A stretch of DNA of 36,252 nt, taken from positions 1 to 36,252 of the forward strand of contig JAFSWT010000004.1 in the NCBI GenBank assembly GCA_017444395.1, written 5' to 3'. The notes below the pieces were generated by a model. The model did not search any database. It was not told the origin of the DNA and saw nothing but the letters and a program-made list of their open reading frames with translations. Shown in pieces: positions 8,512 to 17,236 of the stretch; the stretch's first letter is position 1; each line of letters opens with the position of its first letter. Position numbers and translations under genes: made by a program. This DNA is from Schwartzia sp. (in: firmicutes). Lineage in GTDB: Bacteria; Bacillota; Negativicutes; Selenomonadales; Selenomonadaceae.

Positions 8512-9294
8512 ATGAAGAATATGAACCTTTGCCACGATTTTCGCTATGGGAAAATCATCTACAATCAGCTTGATATGTACGTCGGAAAATCGCTGAAACT
8601 GTACGGTGAATTTTCCCAGGAAGAGGCTAGGTTTTTCGACACAGCAGTTTTTCCTGGCGACTATGTGGTGGAAGTGGGCGCGAACATCGGCTCCCACACG
8701 GTGCACTTGGCCCAGTTGATAGGAGATCAGGGTGTCCTCTGGGCCTTTGAACCGCAACGGTTGGTATTTCAGCTTTTAGCCGGCAACGTCGCCATCAACG
8801 GCCTGACAAACGTTCACACGGAGCAAAAATGCGTTTCCGACCGCCCTGGCAAGGTGATGGTTCCGGTGCTGGATGTCAGCCAGGTGAACAACTGGGGCGG
8901 CGTTTCCCTGGAAAACTCCACGGAGGGCGAACCAGTGGACGCCATCACGCTGGATTCCCTGAACCTCGAACGCTGCGATTTCATCAAAATCGACGTGGAG
9001 GGCATGGAACTCAACGTCCTGAAGGGCGCAACGGAGCTGATTGAGCACTGCCAGCCCATCATTTACATGGAAGCGGATCGGAAGGAAAAGAACCCGGCCC
9101 TGTTCGCCTTCTTGCGGTCCAAGGGGTATCATATTTACCCACATAATCCTCCTCTCTATAATCCGGATAATTTCTTTAAGAATCCGACAAATGCGTTTCA
9201 GATTGGGAATGCGGAAGTTATCTCCATGAATGTCATTTGTTTGCCAAACGAGTCCCGGCTTAAGATAGAAGGCGTTGAGGAGGTTACCGGATAA
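8512..9294 (+). CDS. FkbM-family SAM-dependent methyltransferase (copy 1)
   Basis: A 260-residue protein with the FkbM (Methyltransf_21) core: the SAM-binding glycine loop VVEVGANIGSHTVHLAQL (residues 51-68), an acidic FEPQ after strand 2, and FIKIDVEGMELNVLKGA (about 157-173). FkbM enzymes O-methylate sugars, polyketides or lipids; this substrate is unknown. GGGAGGATAAAG precedes ATG 8512. The neighbouring gene 9434-10216 is a near-identical copy from residue 1 to about 33 and from about 53 to 205. The two differ strongly at residues 34-52 and in the last 45 residues, the likely substrate-determining parts. Confidence 0.88.
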   Translation: MKNMNLCHDFRYGKIIYNQLDMYVGKSLKLYGEFSQEEARFFDTAVFPGDYVVEVGANIGSHTVHLAQLIGDQGVLWAFEPQRLVFQLLAGNVAINGLTNVHTEQKCVSDRPGKVMVPVLDVSQVNNWGGVSLENSTEGEPVDAITLDSLNLERCDFIKIDVEGMELNVLKGATELIEHCQPIIYMEADRKEKNPALFAFLRSKGYHIYPHNPPLYNPDNFFKNPTNAFQIGNAEVISMNVICLPNESRLKIEGVEEVTG

Positions 9295-9433
9295 GCCCTG
9301 TTAACCGGACAGAGAAAGGAACCCTTTTGTGAAAGCGCCTTTATTGGTAAGCGTCATTCCGATCTGGATCGATTGATATGATGAAATCATCCGTTTCGAA
9401 TCAAGCAACCTTCACATCGGGAGGATAAAGCAC

Positions 9434-10216
9434 ATGAAGAATATGAACCTTTGCCACGATTTTCGCTACGGGAAAATCATCTACAACCAACTGGACATGT
9501 ACGTTGGGAAATCGCTGAAACTATACGGCGAATACTGCCAGGAGGAGGCCGAGCTCTTCGAGGCGGTGCTCCAGCCCGGGGACTGGGTCATTGAGGCCGG
9601 CGCGAACATCGGCTCCCACACGGTGCATTTGGCTCAGTTGATTGGAGATCAGGGTGTCCTCTGGGCCTTTGAACCACAGCGGCTGGTATTTCAGCTTTTG
9701 GCCGGCAACGTCGCCATCAACGGCCTGACGAACGTTCACACGGAGCAGAAATGCGTCTCCGACCACCCGGGAAAAGTAATGGTCCCGGTGCTGGATGTCA
9801 GCCAGGTAAACAACTGGGGCGGCGTGTCCCTGGAAAACTCCACGGAGGGCGAACCGGTGGACGCCATTACGCTGGATTCCCTGAACCTCGAACGCTGCGA
9901 TTTCATCAAGATTGATGTGGAGGGCATGGAACTCAACGTCCTGAAGGGCGCTACGGAACTGATTGACCGTTGCCAGCCCCTCATTTACATGGAAGCAGAC
10001 CGGGACGAAAAGAACCCGGCACTGTTCGCCTTCATGCGGTCCAAGGGCTATCATATTTACCCTCACCGGCCGTTGCTCTACAATCCCGACAATTATTTTG
10101 GAAACCCGGAAAACGTCATGCGAAACGGTGATATCCAAATCGCCTCCTTCAACGTCCTCTGTGTCCCCCGCGTTTCCCGTTTCTCGCTGGAAGGGCTTGA
10201 AGAAATCTCCGATTGA
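9434..10216 (+). CDS. FkbM-family SAM-dependent methyltransferase (copy 2)
   Basis: A tandem paralogue of the preceding gene, also 260 residues, with the same SAM loop (VIEAGANIGSHTVHLAQL) and FIKIDVEGMELNVLKGA motif. The duplication includes about 40 bp of upstream DNA (AGCAACCTTCACA...GGGAGGATAAAGCAC), so both genes share the same ribosome site and probably the same regulation. The C-terminus reads RPLLYNPDNYFGNPENVMRN, against PPLYNPDNFFKNPTNAFQIG in copy 1. Most sequence changes in the shared core are silent, indicating recent duplication or gene conversion with selection on protein sequence. A strong terminator follows. Confidence 0.88.
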   Translation: MKNMNLCHDFRYGKIIYNQLDMYVGKSLKLYGEYCQEEAELFEAVLQPGDWVIEAGANIGSHTVHLAQLIGDQGVLWAFEPQRLVFQLLAGNVAINGLTNVHTEQKCVSDHPGKVMVPVLDVSQVNNWGGVSLENSTEGEPVDAITLDSLNLERCDFIKIDVEGMELNVLKGATELIDRCQPLIYMEADRDEKNPALFAFMRSKGYHIYPHRPLLYNPDNYFGNPENVMRNGDIQIASFNVLCVPRVSRFSLEGLEEISD

Positions 10217-10239
10217 ACGTATACCCTGTGCAGCACTTT

Positions 10240-10298
10240 CCGGCCACGCCTTCCTGAAGCGGACGCTTTTCCCTTCGGGCGCGGCCGGTTTCTTTTTT
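10240..10298 (+). terminator. Rho-independent terminator after the FkbM pair
   Basis: CCGGCCACGCC (10240-10250) pairs with the GGCGCGGCCGG end of 10277-10288 with one mismatch. A 26-nt loop that can itself fold lies between them, and the stem is followed by TTTCTTTTTT. Confidence 0.75.
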
Positions 10299-10308
10299 GC
10301 CCCGGGTG

Positions 10309-10317
10309 TGGTATAAT
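10309..10317 (+). promoter_or_regulatory. Extended -10 promoter for miaB-mutS-mutL
   Basis: TGGTATAAT is a perfect extended -10 element. The -35 position is weak (TTTCTT). Transcription would start near 10323, giving a ~29-nt leader before the TTG start of miaB. Confidence 0.65.
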
Positions 10318-10351
10318 CGGGAAAAATTTTTATTTGGAGCGAAGAAATATC

Positions 10352-11701
10352 TTGACAGAACAAATCAAAAAATCGACGCCGGAGAAAACGGCGTTTCTTG
10401 GCGTTTACGGCTGCCAGATGAATCTGGCCGACGCCGAGCGGATGGCGGGACAGCTGGAATCGCTGGGCTACCGCCGGACGGAGGAGATGGCGGCGGCGGA
10501 TCTCATCCTGCTCGTCACCTGCTGCGTGCGGGAGACGGCGGAGGACAAGGTCTACGGCAAAATCGGCGAAATCAAGGGGCTGAAGCGCCAACGGCCATCG
10601 CTGCTGTTCGGCGTCGCCGGCTGCATGGCGCAGAAGGAAGGGGACGCCCTGATAAAAAGGGCGCCCCATATCGATTTCGTGCTGGGAACCGGCCGGACCG
10701 GCGAGCTCGGGCGCGTTGTCCGGGAGCTGGAAGCGGAGCGGGGGGGGCCGGTCGTCGATACCGGGGACGTCACCGGCCCGATTGCCGAGGGCTGCCCTGT
10801 CGCCAGGCGGACGCCTCTGTCCGCCTGGGTGCCGGTGATGTACGGCTGCGACAATTTCTGCACCTACTGCATCGTCCCCTATGTCCGGGGGCGGGAGCGA
10901 AGCCGCCGCCCGGAGGACATCCGGCGGGAAATACAGGAAGCGGTCGCTCAGGGCTACAGGGAAATCACGCTGCTGGGGCAGAATGTCAATTCCTACGGCA
11001 AGGACCACAAACAGGCGGATTTTGCCGACCTGCTGCGGCTGGCGGACGATGTGCCGGGCATCGAACGGGTGCGTTTCATGACGTCGCATCCCAAGGACCT
11101 CAGCCGGCGCGTCATCGAGGCGGTGCGGGACGGCCACCATATCTGCGAGCACTTCCATCTGCCGGTGCAGCATGGCAGTGACCGTCTGCTCAAAGCCATG
11201 AACCGGGGTTATACGGCGGCGGCGTACCGGGCGGTGGTGGAGGAAATCCGCGCCGCCGTACCGGGCGCGAGCCTCACCACCGACCTCATCGTGGGCTTTC
11301 CGGGAGAGACGGAGCAGGACTTCGAGGCGCTGCTGGACCTCGTCCGGGCCGTCCGCTTTGATGCCGCGTACACGTTCCTCTACTCCCCGCGCTCGGGGAC
11401 GCCGGCGGCCAAAATGGACGATCAGGTGCCGGACGAGGTGAAGCGCGATCGGCTGCACCGGCTCATGGCGGTGCAGGACGAGATCAGCCGCGCCATCAAT
11501 GAGAGGTTGCGGGGGCAGGCCGTCGAGGTGCTGGCCGAGGGACCGAGCCAAAACGACCCGGCTGTCTGGACCGGGCGCACCCGTACCGGCAAGATTGTCC
11601 TCTGGCCGCATGAAGCGGAAATCGCGGGCGAGCTGGTCAGCGTCCGGGTGGCCGAGCCCCAGACATGGGTATTGAAAGGCGTATTGGAACAGGGCGCTTG
11701 A
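10352..11701 (+). CDS. miaB: tRNA-2-methylthio-N6-dimethylallyladenosine synthase MiaB
   Basis: This radical-SAM methylthiotransferase adds the 2-methylthio group to i6A37 of tRNAs. I choose TTG 10352 (449 residues, MTEQIKKSTPEK...), with GGAG at 10336-10339; an in-frame TTG at 10334 overlaps that ribosome site. The N-terminal UPF0004 domain has the second-cluster cysteines C21 (YGCQMN), C57 (VTCCVRE, where NTC is usual) and C91 (AGCMAQ). The radical-SAM cluster is C166-x3-C170-x2-C173 (YGCDNFCTYC). A C-terminal TRAM domain follows (about 380-449). The order miaB-mutS-mutL is common in Firmicutes. Confidence 0.95.
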   Translation: MTEQIKKSTPEKTAFLGVYGCQMNLADAERMAGQLESLGYRRTEEMAAADLILLVTCCVRETAEDKVYGKIGEIKGLKRQRPSLLFGVAGCMAQKEGDALIKRAPHIDFVLGTGRTGELGRVVRELEAERGGPVVDTGDVTGPIAEGCPVARRTPLSAWVPVMYGCDNFCTYCIVPYVRGRERSRRPEDIRREIQEAVAQGYREITLLGQNVNSYGKDHKQADFADLLRLADDVPGIERVRFMTSHPKDLSRRVIEAVRDGHHICEHFHLPVQHGSDRLLKAMNRGYTAAAYRAVVEEIRAAVPGASLTTDLIVGFPGETEQDFEALLDLVRAVRFDAAYTFLYSPRSGTPAAKMDDQVPDEVKRDRLHRLMAVQDEISRAINERLRGQAVEVLAEGPSQNDPAVWTGRTRTGKIVLWPHEAEIAGELVSVRVAEPQTWVLKGVLEQGA

Positions 11702-11732
11702 AGCCCTGTTCTTTCTTATGGAGAATCAAGTG

Positions 11733-14348
11733 ATGAAGAAGCAAGAAACGAATCCGGCGGACGGCGGGCAGGAACTGACGCCGATGATGAAGCAGTATCA
11801 GGCGACGAAATCGCAGAACCCCGGCGCCATCCTGTTCTTCCGGCTCGGCGATTTCTACGAGATGTTCTTTGACGACGCCCGTCTGGTCTCAAAGGAGCTG
11901 GGGCTGACGCTGACGAGCCGCAGCGGCGACGTGGGGAACGCGCCCATGTGCGGCGTCCCGTATCACGCGGCAGAAAGCTACATCGCCAAGCTCATCGCCA
12001 AAGGCTATAAAGTAGCCATCGCCGAGCAGATCGGCGATCCGAAGGCTCCGGGGCTCACGAAGCGCGAGGTCATAAAAGTCGTAACGCCGGGCACGGTGCT
12101 GTCGGAGAACGCCCTGCCGAAGGAGCAGAACAATTACATCGCCCTGCTGGCCGAGGCGGAGGACACCATCGCTCTGGCCGGGGCGGACATTTCCACCGGT
12201 GAGTGCTTTTACGGCGTCTATCAGGGCAGCGGCCGTCAGGCGATGCTTTTCGACGAGCTCTACCGCCTGATGATGCCGGAGCTGCTCACGACGGGACCGC
12301 TGTCCTTTGAGGAGGAACTGCGCCAGTTCGCGGCCCAGCGTCTCGGCCGTTGCGCCTTCACGCCGGTGGAACCCTCCGACCGCGTGAACGAGCGCCTGGG
12401 CCAGCACTTCGCGCCCGAGGGGCAGCCGAAGGAGCCTCTGGCCCGGGGCGCGGTGGCGGCCCTTCTCGACTATCTCCACGAAACGGTCCGCACCGATCTC
12501 AGCCATCTGAACCGGCTGACGCGCCTCAACGCCGCCGCCAATCTGGTGGTGGATGTCTACACCCTGCGGAATCTCGAAATCACCCGCAACCTGCGGGACG
12601 GCAGCCGGAAGAACACTCTGCTGGACGTGCTGGACTTCACCCGGACGGCCATGGGCGGCCGCTTGTTGCGACGCTGGCTGGAGTCCCCGCTGCTGTCAAT
12701 TCCCGAGATCGACCGGCGGCTCGACGCCGTGGCGGAGCTCGTGGAAAACTTCGCGCAGCGGGAGGACCTGCGCGAGGCATTGAAGAACATCTATGACTTC
12801 GAGCGCCTGGTGACGCGCCTGGAGGTCGGCGCCGCCAACGCCCGGGACCTCATCGCCCTCAAGACTTCGTTCGAGGCGCTGCCGGCCATCCGGGCGGCGC
12901 TGGACGGGACGGCGGCTTTCCTGCTGGCCAACGGCCGGGAAAACATCGGCCTTTTCGACGACCTGGCGGCGCTTTTGGCACGGGCCATCGTGGAATCACC
13001 GGGCTTTTCCATCCGGGAGGGCGGCATCATCCGGGAGGGCTATAATGCCGAGCTCGACGAGTACCGCCGCATTGCCCGCGACAGCAAGCAGATGCTGCAG
13101 GAAATCGAGGAACGGGAGAAAGCGCGCACCGGTATCAAGGCGCTGAAAATCGGCTACAACAAGGTTTTCGGCTACTACATCGAAGTCCGCAACAGCGGCC
13201 GCGACCTGGTGCCGGCGGACTACGTGCGCAAGCAGACGCTGGCCAACGCCGAGCGCTATATCACCCAGGAACTGAAAGAATTCGAGACGAAAATCCTGGG
13301 GGCCGAGGAAAAGAGCGTCCAGCTCGAGTACAACCTGTTCATGGAAGTCCGGGACATCGTGATGCGGGAGCTCACGGACATCCAGCGGACGGCCCGGGAA
13401 ATCGCGGTGGTGGACGTGCTGGCGGGGCTGGCGGAGGCGGCCGCGTCCTATAACTACGTGCGCCCGCGGCTGAAGAACACGGGGGAAATCGTCATCCGCG
13501 ACGGGCGCCATCCGCTGGTGGAGCGCATCCTGACGCAGGAGATGTTCGTCCCCAACGACACCGAGCTGAACCATGCCGACAGCGAGATCATGCTGATCAC
13601 CGGGCCGAACATGGCCGGCAAGTCCACCTATATGCGTCAGACGGCATTGCTCACGCTGATGGCCCAGGCCGGGAGCTTCGTGCCGGCACGGGAGGCGTCC
13701 ATCTCGCCGGTGGACCGCATCTTCACCCGCATCGGCGCCAGCGACGACCTGGTCAGCGGCCAGAGCACCTTCATGGTGGAAATGAACGAAGTGGCGCAGA
13801 TATTGAAGTACGCCACGAAGAACAGCCTGGTCATCCTCGACGAGATCGGCCGGGGCACCAGCACCTTTGACGGCATGAGCATTGCCCGGGCGGTGGTGGA
13901 GCACATCCGCGACCGCATCCACGCCAAGACCATGTTCGCCACCCATTACCATGAGCTCACGGATTTGGAGGGCGGCCCGGTAAAGAACTGCTGCGTCGCC
14001 GTCAAGGAACACGGCAGCAAAGTGGTGTTCCTGCGGCGCATCGTCGCCGGCAGCGCCGATAAATCTTACGGCATCCATGTGGCGCGGCTGGCAGGCCTGC
14101 CGAACGCTGTGACGCAGCGGGCGCAGGCCATCCTTGAGACGATGGAACAAGCGCCCGCCCCGGCCGCGCCTCCCAAAGCGGCTCCCGCAGTGGAAAAAGC
14201 GGAGCCGATGGGCATGGCGTCGCTGTTCGGCCATTCGCTGAGCGACGAAATCCTGTCGCTGGACGTCATGACGATGACGCCGCTGGAGGCGCTGAACGAG
14301 CTGTATAAACTGCAGAAACAGGCAAAGGAGGAGGCGGGCAAAGCATGA
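11733..14348 (+). CDS. mutS: DNA mismatch repair protein MutS
   Basis: MutS recognises mismatches and small loops. ATG 11733 is preferred because GGAGA at 11720-11724 sits 8-9 bp before it; an in-frame ATG at 11718 has no ribosome site. The 871-residue product carries the mismatch-wedge motif F41-Y42-E43 (GDFYEMFF), connector, lever and clamp domains, Walker A GPNMAGKST (624-632), the DEIGRGTSTFDG Walker B region and the THYHEL H-loop. A short alanine/proline-rich linker and a C-terminal tail (MTPLEALNELYKLQKQ) match the tetramer/beta-clamp region. The stop overlaps mutL by ATGA. Confidence 0.97.
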   Translation: MKKQETNPADGGQELTPMMKQYQATKSQNPGAILFFRLGDFYEMFFDDARLVSKELGLTLTSRSGDVGNAPMCGVPYHAAESYIAKLIAKGYKVAIAEQIGDPKAPGLTKREVIKVVTPGTVLSENALPKEQNNYIALLAEAEDTIALAGADISTGECFYGVYQGSGRQAMLFDELYRLMMPELLTTGPLSFEEELRQFAAQRLGRCAFTPVEPSDRVNERLGQHFAPEGQPKEPLARGAVAALLDYLHETVRTDLSHLNRLTRLNAAANLVVDVYTLRNLEITRNLRDGSRKNTLLDVLDFTRTAMGGRLLRRWLESPLLSIPEIDRRLDAVAELVENFAQREDLREALKNIYDFERLVTRLEVGAANARDLIALKTSFEALPAIRAALDGTAAFLLANGRENIGLFDDLAALLARAIVESPGFSIREGGIIREGYNAELDEYRRIARDSKQMLQEIEEREKARTGIKALKIGYNKVFGYYIEVRNSGRDLVPADYVRKQTLANAERYITQELKEFETKILGAEEKSVQLEYNLFMEVRDIVMRELTDIQRTAREIAVVDVLAGLAEAAASYNYVRPRLKNTGEIVIRDGRHPLVERILTQEMFVPNDTELNHADSEIMLITGPNMAGKSTYMRQTALLTLMAQAGSFVPAREASISPVDRIFTRIGASDDLVSGQSTFMVEMNEVAQILKYATKNSLVILDEIGRGTSTFDGMSIARAVVEHIRDRIHAKTMFATHYHELTDLEGGPVKNCCVAVKEHGSKVVFLRRIVAGSADKSYGIHVARLAGLPNAVTQRAQAILETMEQAPAPAAPPKAAPAVEKAEPMGMASLFGHSLSDEILSLDVMTMTPLEALNELYKLQKQAKEEAGKA

Positions 14349-16210
14349 GCGCGATTCACGTACTCGACACCGCAACCGTCAATAAAATCGCGGCCGGCGA
14401 AGTGGTGGAGCGCCCCGCCTCCGTCATCAAGGAGCTCATTGAGAACGCCCTTGACGCCGGTGCCCGGCACATCGAAGTCGAAATCATGGCCGGCGGCACC
14501 AGCCTCATGCGGGTGACCGACGACGGCTGCGGCATGAGCCGCGAGGACGCGGCCATGGCCCTGGAACGCCACGCCACCAGCAAGATTTCCGCCGCCGAGG
14601 ATTTGCTGGACATCGGGACACTGGGCTTTCGCGGCGAGGCCCTGCCCACCATCGCCTCCGTCTCCCGCTTCTCGCTGGTGACGCGCCGCGCCGGCGAGGA
14701 ACTGGGCACGAAGATGACCGTCACCGGCGGCGAGAAAGCCCCGGCCGAAGACACCGGCTGCCGCCTCGGCACCACCATTAAAGTGGAGGACCTCTTCTTC
14801 AACACGCCGGCCCGGAAGAAATTCATGAAGACCGTCCACACGGAAGGGAGCCACATCAGCGATGGCGTGACGAAACAGGCCCTGGCGAACCCCGACGTGG
14901 CGTTCCACTTCATCAACAACGGCAAGCCAGTTCTCTCGACGCCGGGAAGCGGCGGCCTGAAAACCGCCATTCGCAGCGTTTACGGCGGCGCGGTGGAGGA
15001 TTCCCTGCTACCGCTTTCTTTCAGCGACGAGGATCTCACCATTGAGGGGTTTCTGACGAAGCCCTCGATGGTTCGCAGCAGCCGCTCCTGGCAGACCTTC
15101 ATCGTCAACGGCCGGCTCATCGAGAGCCCCGCCATCGCCAGGGCCGTCGAGAACGCCTACCGTTCGCTCCTGCCCAAAACCGGTTTCCCGCTGGCGGTCA
15201 TCCGTTTCACGGTACCGCCGCGCAGCGTGGACATCAATGTCCATCCGCGCAAGACCGAGATCAAATTCGAGGACGAGGGCCGCATCTTCAAGGCCGTCTA
15301 CAAGGCAGTTGTTGACGCCATCCGCCCGGCGGGCCAACGGCTGGAGGACGTCGCGGCGGTGGTACCCGCCGCTGCCGGACGCCCCGGCCCAGCGGAACCT
15401 CTGCCACTTCCGATGGAAGACCGCGCTGTCTCCACGCCTCCGCCGCCCGCTGCGCCCCACGCGCTCCCGCGCCCAGCCACCGGCAACGCCTATGCCGCTC
15501 CGCGGGAAATGGCCCGCTTTGCGGCAGCTCAGACAGCCATCCGCGAGGAAAAGTCTGCCGCGTACGGGCCCTTGCCCCCAGCCGCCGGACAGATCGCTGA
15601 ACCCGTAGCCTCCTTCGGCGATGAGGCGGCCGTGGACCCGCCGCTGGCCATGGTTCCCATCGGACAGGTGGGGCGGTGCTATATCGTAGCCCAGGACGAA
15701 GACACCCTCTATCTCGTGGACCAGCACGCCGCCCATGAGCGCATCCTTTACGACCGTTTCGCCGCCATGGCGGACGAAATCCCATCCCAGCAGCTTCTCG
15801 TCCACCTCCTGCTCGATTTCAGCCCGGCGGAAGCGGATCTCCTGGAGAGCCGCCGGGACCTCTTCTTCAGCCTGGGCTTCGACATGGAAGCCAGCGGCCC
15901 GGCCCAGATTCGCCTGAAATCCGTGCCGGCGGACATTCCCGTGGGCGAGGCGGAGGATGTGCTGCGCGAAATCCTGGCGGCCCTGGCCGACAAACACGAC
16001 CTTTCGGCATCGGAAATCCGTCACGCCTGTATCGCCATGACCGCCTGCAAAGCGGCCATCAAGCGCGGCGACGAGCTGAACCTTCGTCAGATGCAGATTG
16101 TCCTTGACGAGTTGCGAACGACGGCCCGGCCCTATACCTGCCCCCATGGACGGCCCACCATCCTGCGCTTCACCAGCGATGACCTGGCGAAACTGTTCAA
16201 GCGGACGTAA
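14345..16210 (+). CDS. mutL: DNA mismatch repair protein MutL, endonuclease type
   Basis: This 621-residue protein has an N-terminal GHKL ATPase (ELIENALDAGA, DDGCGM, GFRGEALPTIASV) and transducer domain (to about 330). A proline/alanine-rich linker (about 340-425) and the C-terminal dimerisation/nuclease domain follow. The metal-binding nuclease motif is DQHAAHERILYD (459-470); the family consensus ends in E where D470 stands here. The supporting motifs ACKAAIKRGDELN and CPHGRPT are present. Nicking MutL proteins are expected where MutH is absent. It is translationally coupled to mutS. Confidence 0.97.
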   Translation: MSAIHVLDTATVNKIAAGEVVERPASVIKELIENALDAGARHIEVEIMAGGTSLMRVTDDGCGMSREDAAMALERHATSKISAAEDLLDIGTLGFRGEALPTIASVSRFSLVTRRAGEELGTKMTVTGGEKAPAEDTGCRLGTTIKVEDLFFNTPARKKFMKTVHTEGSHISDGVTKQALANPDVAFHFINNGKPVLSTPGSGGLKTAIRSVYGGAVEDSLLPLSFSDEDLTIEGFLTKPSMVRSSRSWQTFIVNGRLIESPAIARAVENAYRSLLPKTGFPLAVIRFTVPPRSVDINVHPRKTEIKFEDEGRIFKAVYKAVVDAIRPAGQRLEDVAAVVPAAAGRPGPAEPLPLPMEDRAVSTPPPPAAPHALPRPATGNAYAAPREMARFAAAQTAIREEKSAAYGPLPPAAGQIAEPVASFGDEAAVDPPLAMVPIGQVGRCYIVAQDEDTLYLVDQHAAHERILYDRFAAMADEIPSQQLLVHLLLDFSPAEADLLESRRDLFFSLGFDMEASGPAQIRLKSVPADIPVGEAEDVLREILAALADKHDLSASEIRHACIAMTACKAAIKRGDELNLRQMQIVLDELRTTARPYTCPHGRPTILRFTSDDLAKLFKRT

Positions 16211-16214
16211 CGCC

Positions 16215-16997
16215 ATGGAAACCGCCATCATCACCACCGGCGCCAAGGGCGGCGACGCCAATATCCGCCTGGCCCGTGAAACCGCTGACCGTCTCGGCTT
16301 CCCCTATGTCCCCCGGGGACGCGTCTCGCTGTCGTTGCTCTGTCAGCAGCACGGCGCCGGCGCGGCCCTGGTGGCGAAAAACAGCGAACTCGTCCTCGGC
16401 ACGCCGGCCGGGGAGCTCTTCTTCCATCCCAGCATGGCCCACTTGCGTCTCAAGAACCTGCGGCAGGGCAAGCCCGACCATCTGGTGGAGGCGCTGGATC
16501 TCGCGCCGGGCATGTCCGTCCTCGACTGTACGCTGGGTCTCGGCTCCGACGCCATCGTGGCTGCCGCTGTCGCCGGCGAAACGGGACGCGTCACCGGACT
16601 GGAGGCCAGTCCCTTGATTTTCGCTGTCGTCCGCCACGGTCTCGCCCATTTCTCCGGGGACAATCCCGCCATCTGCCAGGCTATGCGCCGGGTCCGGGCC
16701 CTTTGGGCGGACTATCACGAGTATCTCGCCGCCCAGCCGGACAAATCCGTGGACGCCGTCTATTTTGACCCCATGTTCCGCCATCCCTTCCTCGAAAGCG
16801 CCAGCATGAACCCGCTGCGATTCGCGGCCGACAGCCGCCCCGTCAGCGAAGCGGCGATAGCCGGGGCCTGCCGGGTGGCCCGGCGCCGGGTTGTCCTGAA
16901 GGAGTCCAGCCACAGCACGGAGTTTTCCCGGTTGGGCTTTTCGTCCTTCGTCGGCGGACGCTACAGCAAGCTCCGCTACGGCGTAATCTCCCTATAA
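16215..16997 (+). CDS. RsmJ-like class I SAM-dependent methyltransferase
   Basis: A 260-residue protein starting 4 bp after the mutL stop, so in the same operon. The Rossmann SAM motif is VLDCTLGLGSDAIVAA (about residues 99-114) with the acidic T-G-L-E-A-S that follows it. YFDPMFRHPF (about 179-188) resembles the DPM/DPP catalytic motif of RsmJ, the 16S rRNA guanine-1516 N2 methyltransferase. A methyltransferase of this type next to mutL is recurrent in Firmicutes, but its substrate there is not settled to my knowledge. The N-terminal 80 residues (ITTGAKGGDANIRLARETAD) are also typical of the group. Confidence 0.78.
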   Translation: METAIITTGAKGGDANIRLARETADRLGFPYVPRGRVSLSLLCQQHGAGAALVAKNSELVLGTPAGELFFHPSMAHLRLKNLRQGKPDHLVEALDLAPGMSVLDCTLGLGSDAIVAAAVAGETGRVTGLEASPLIFAVVRHGLAHFSGDNPAICQAMRRVRALWADYHEYLAAQPDKSVDAVYFDPMFRHPFLESASMNPLRFAADSRPVSEAAIAGACRVARRRVVLKESSHSTEFSRLGFSSFVGGRYSKLRYGVISL

Positions 16998-17007
16998 AGT
17001 GTGTTAC

Positions 17008-17045
17008 GCGGGGCGTTCCGACGGTTTCCGTCCGGAGCGCCCCGC
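17008..17045 (+). terminator. Strong GC hairpin ending the miaB-mutSL operon
   Basis: GCGGGGCG...CCG (17008-17020) folds on CGG...CGCCCCGC (to 17045). The T run after it is short (TTTT at 17050-17053). Likely a terminator isolating the repair operon from the RNase J promoter. Confidence 0.6.
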
Positions 17046-17066
17046 GAAGTTTTCCCGGCAAAAGTC

Positions 17067-17096
17067 TTTACAAGAACGGCGTAAAAGCGATATAAT
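17067..17096 (+). promoter_or_regulatory. Promoter of the RNase J gene
   Basis: TTTACA (17067-17072), an 18-bp spacer and TATAAT (17091-17096), with a second overlapping TATAAT at 17096-17101. The start would be near 17103, leaving a ~134-nt untranslated leader that contains a strong hairpin. Confidence 0.6.
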
Positions 17097-17113
17097 ATAA
17101 TGAATATGAATGG

Positions 17114-17160
17114 GCAGACAGTGCCCCATGCGCGTTCAGGCACATGGGCGGCATGTCTGC
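17114..17160 (+). promoter_or_regulatory. Structured leader hairpin upstream of RNase J
   Basis: GCAGACA-g-TGCC-CCATG (17114-17130) pairs with CATGG-gc-GGCA-TGTCTGC (17143-17160). This gives 16 base pairs with one small bulge on each side and a 12-nt loop, about 75 nt before the TTG start. It lies at the very 5' end of the predicted mRNA. It could stabilise the transcript or mediate autoregulation by RNase J, which degrades from 5' ends. Confidence 0.6.
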
Positions 17161-17236
17161 GGACGGTTTTATTTTCCCAAGAGCATCGGAACGGTTCCAA
17201 GAAGTAAGACCAAACAAAAATATCGGAGGTGTTTTT

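Noticed and set aside
9521..11611. A 696-codon minus-strand frame over the second FkbM gene and miaB
   Set aside because: Opposite-strand shadow of two well-defined genes; spans a terminator and promoter, with no domain I recognise.
12996..14375. A 459-codon minus-strand frame inside mutS
   Set aside because: Antisense shadow; mutS motifs are complete on the plus strand.
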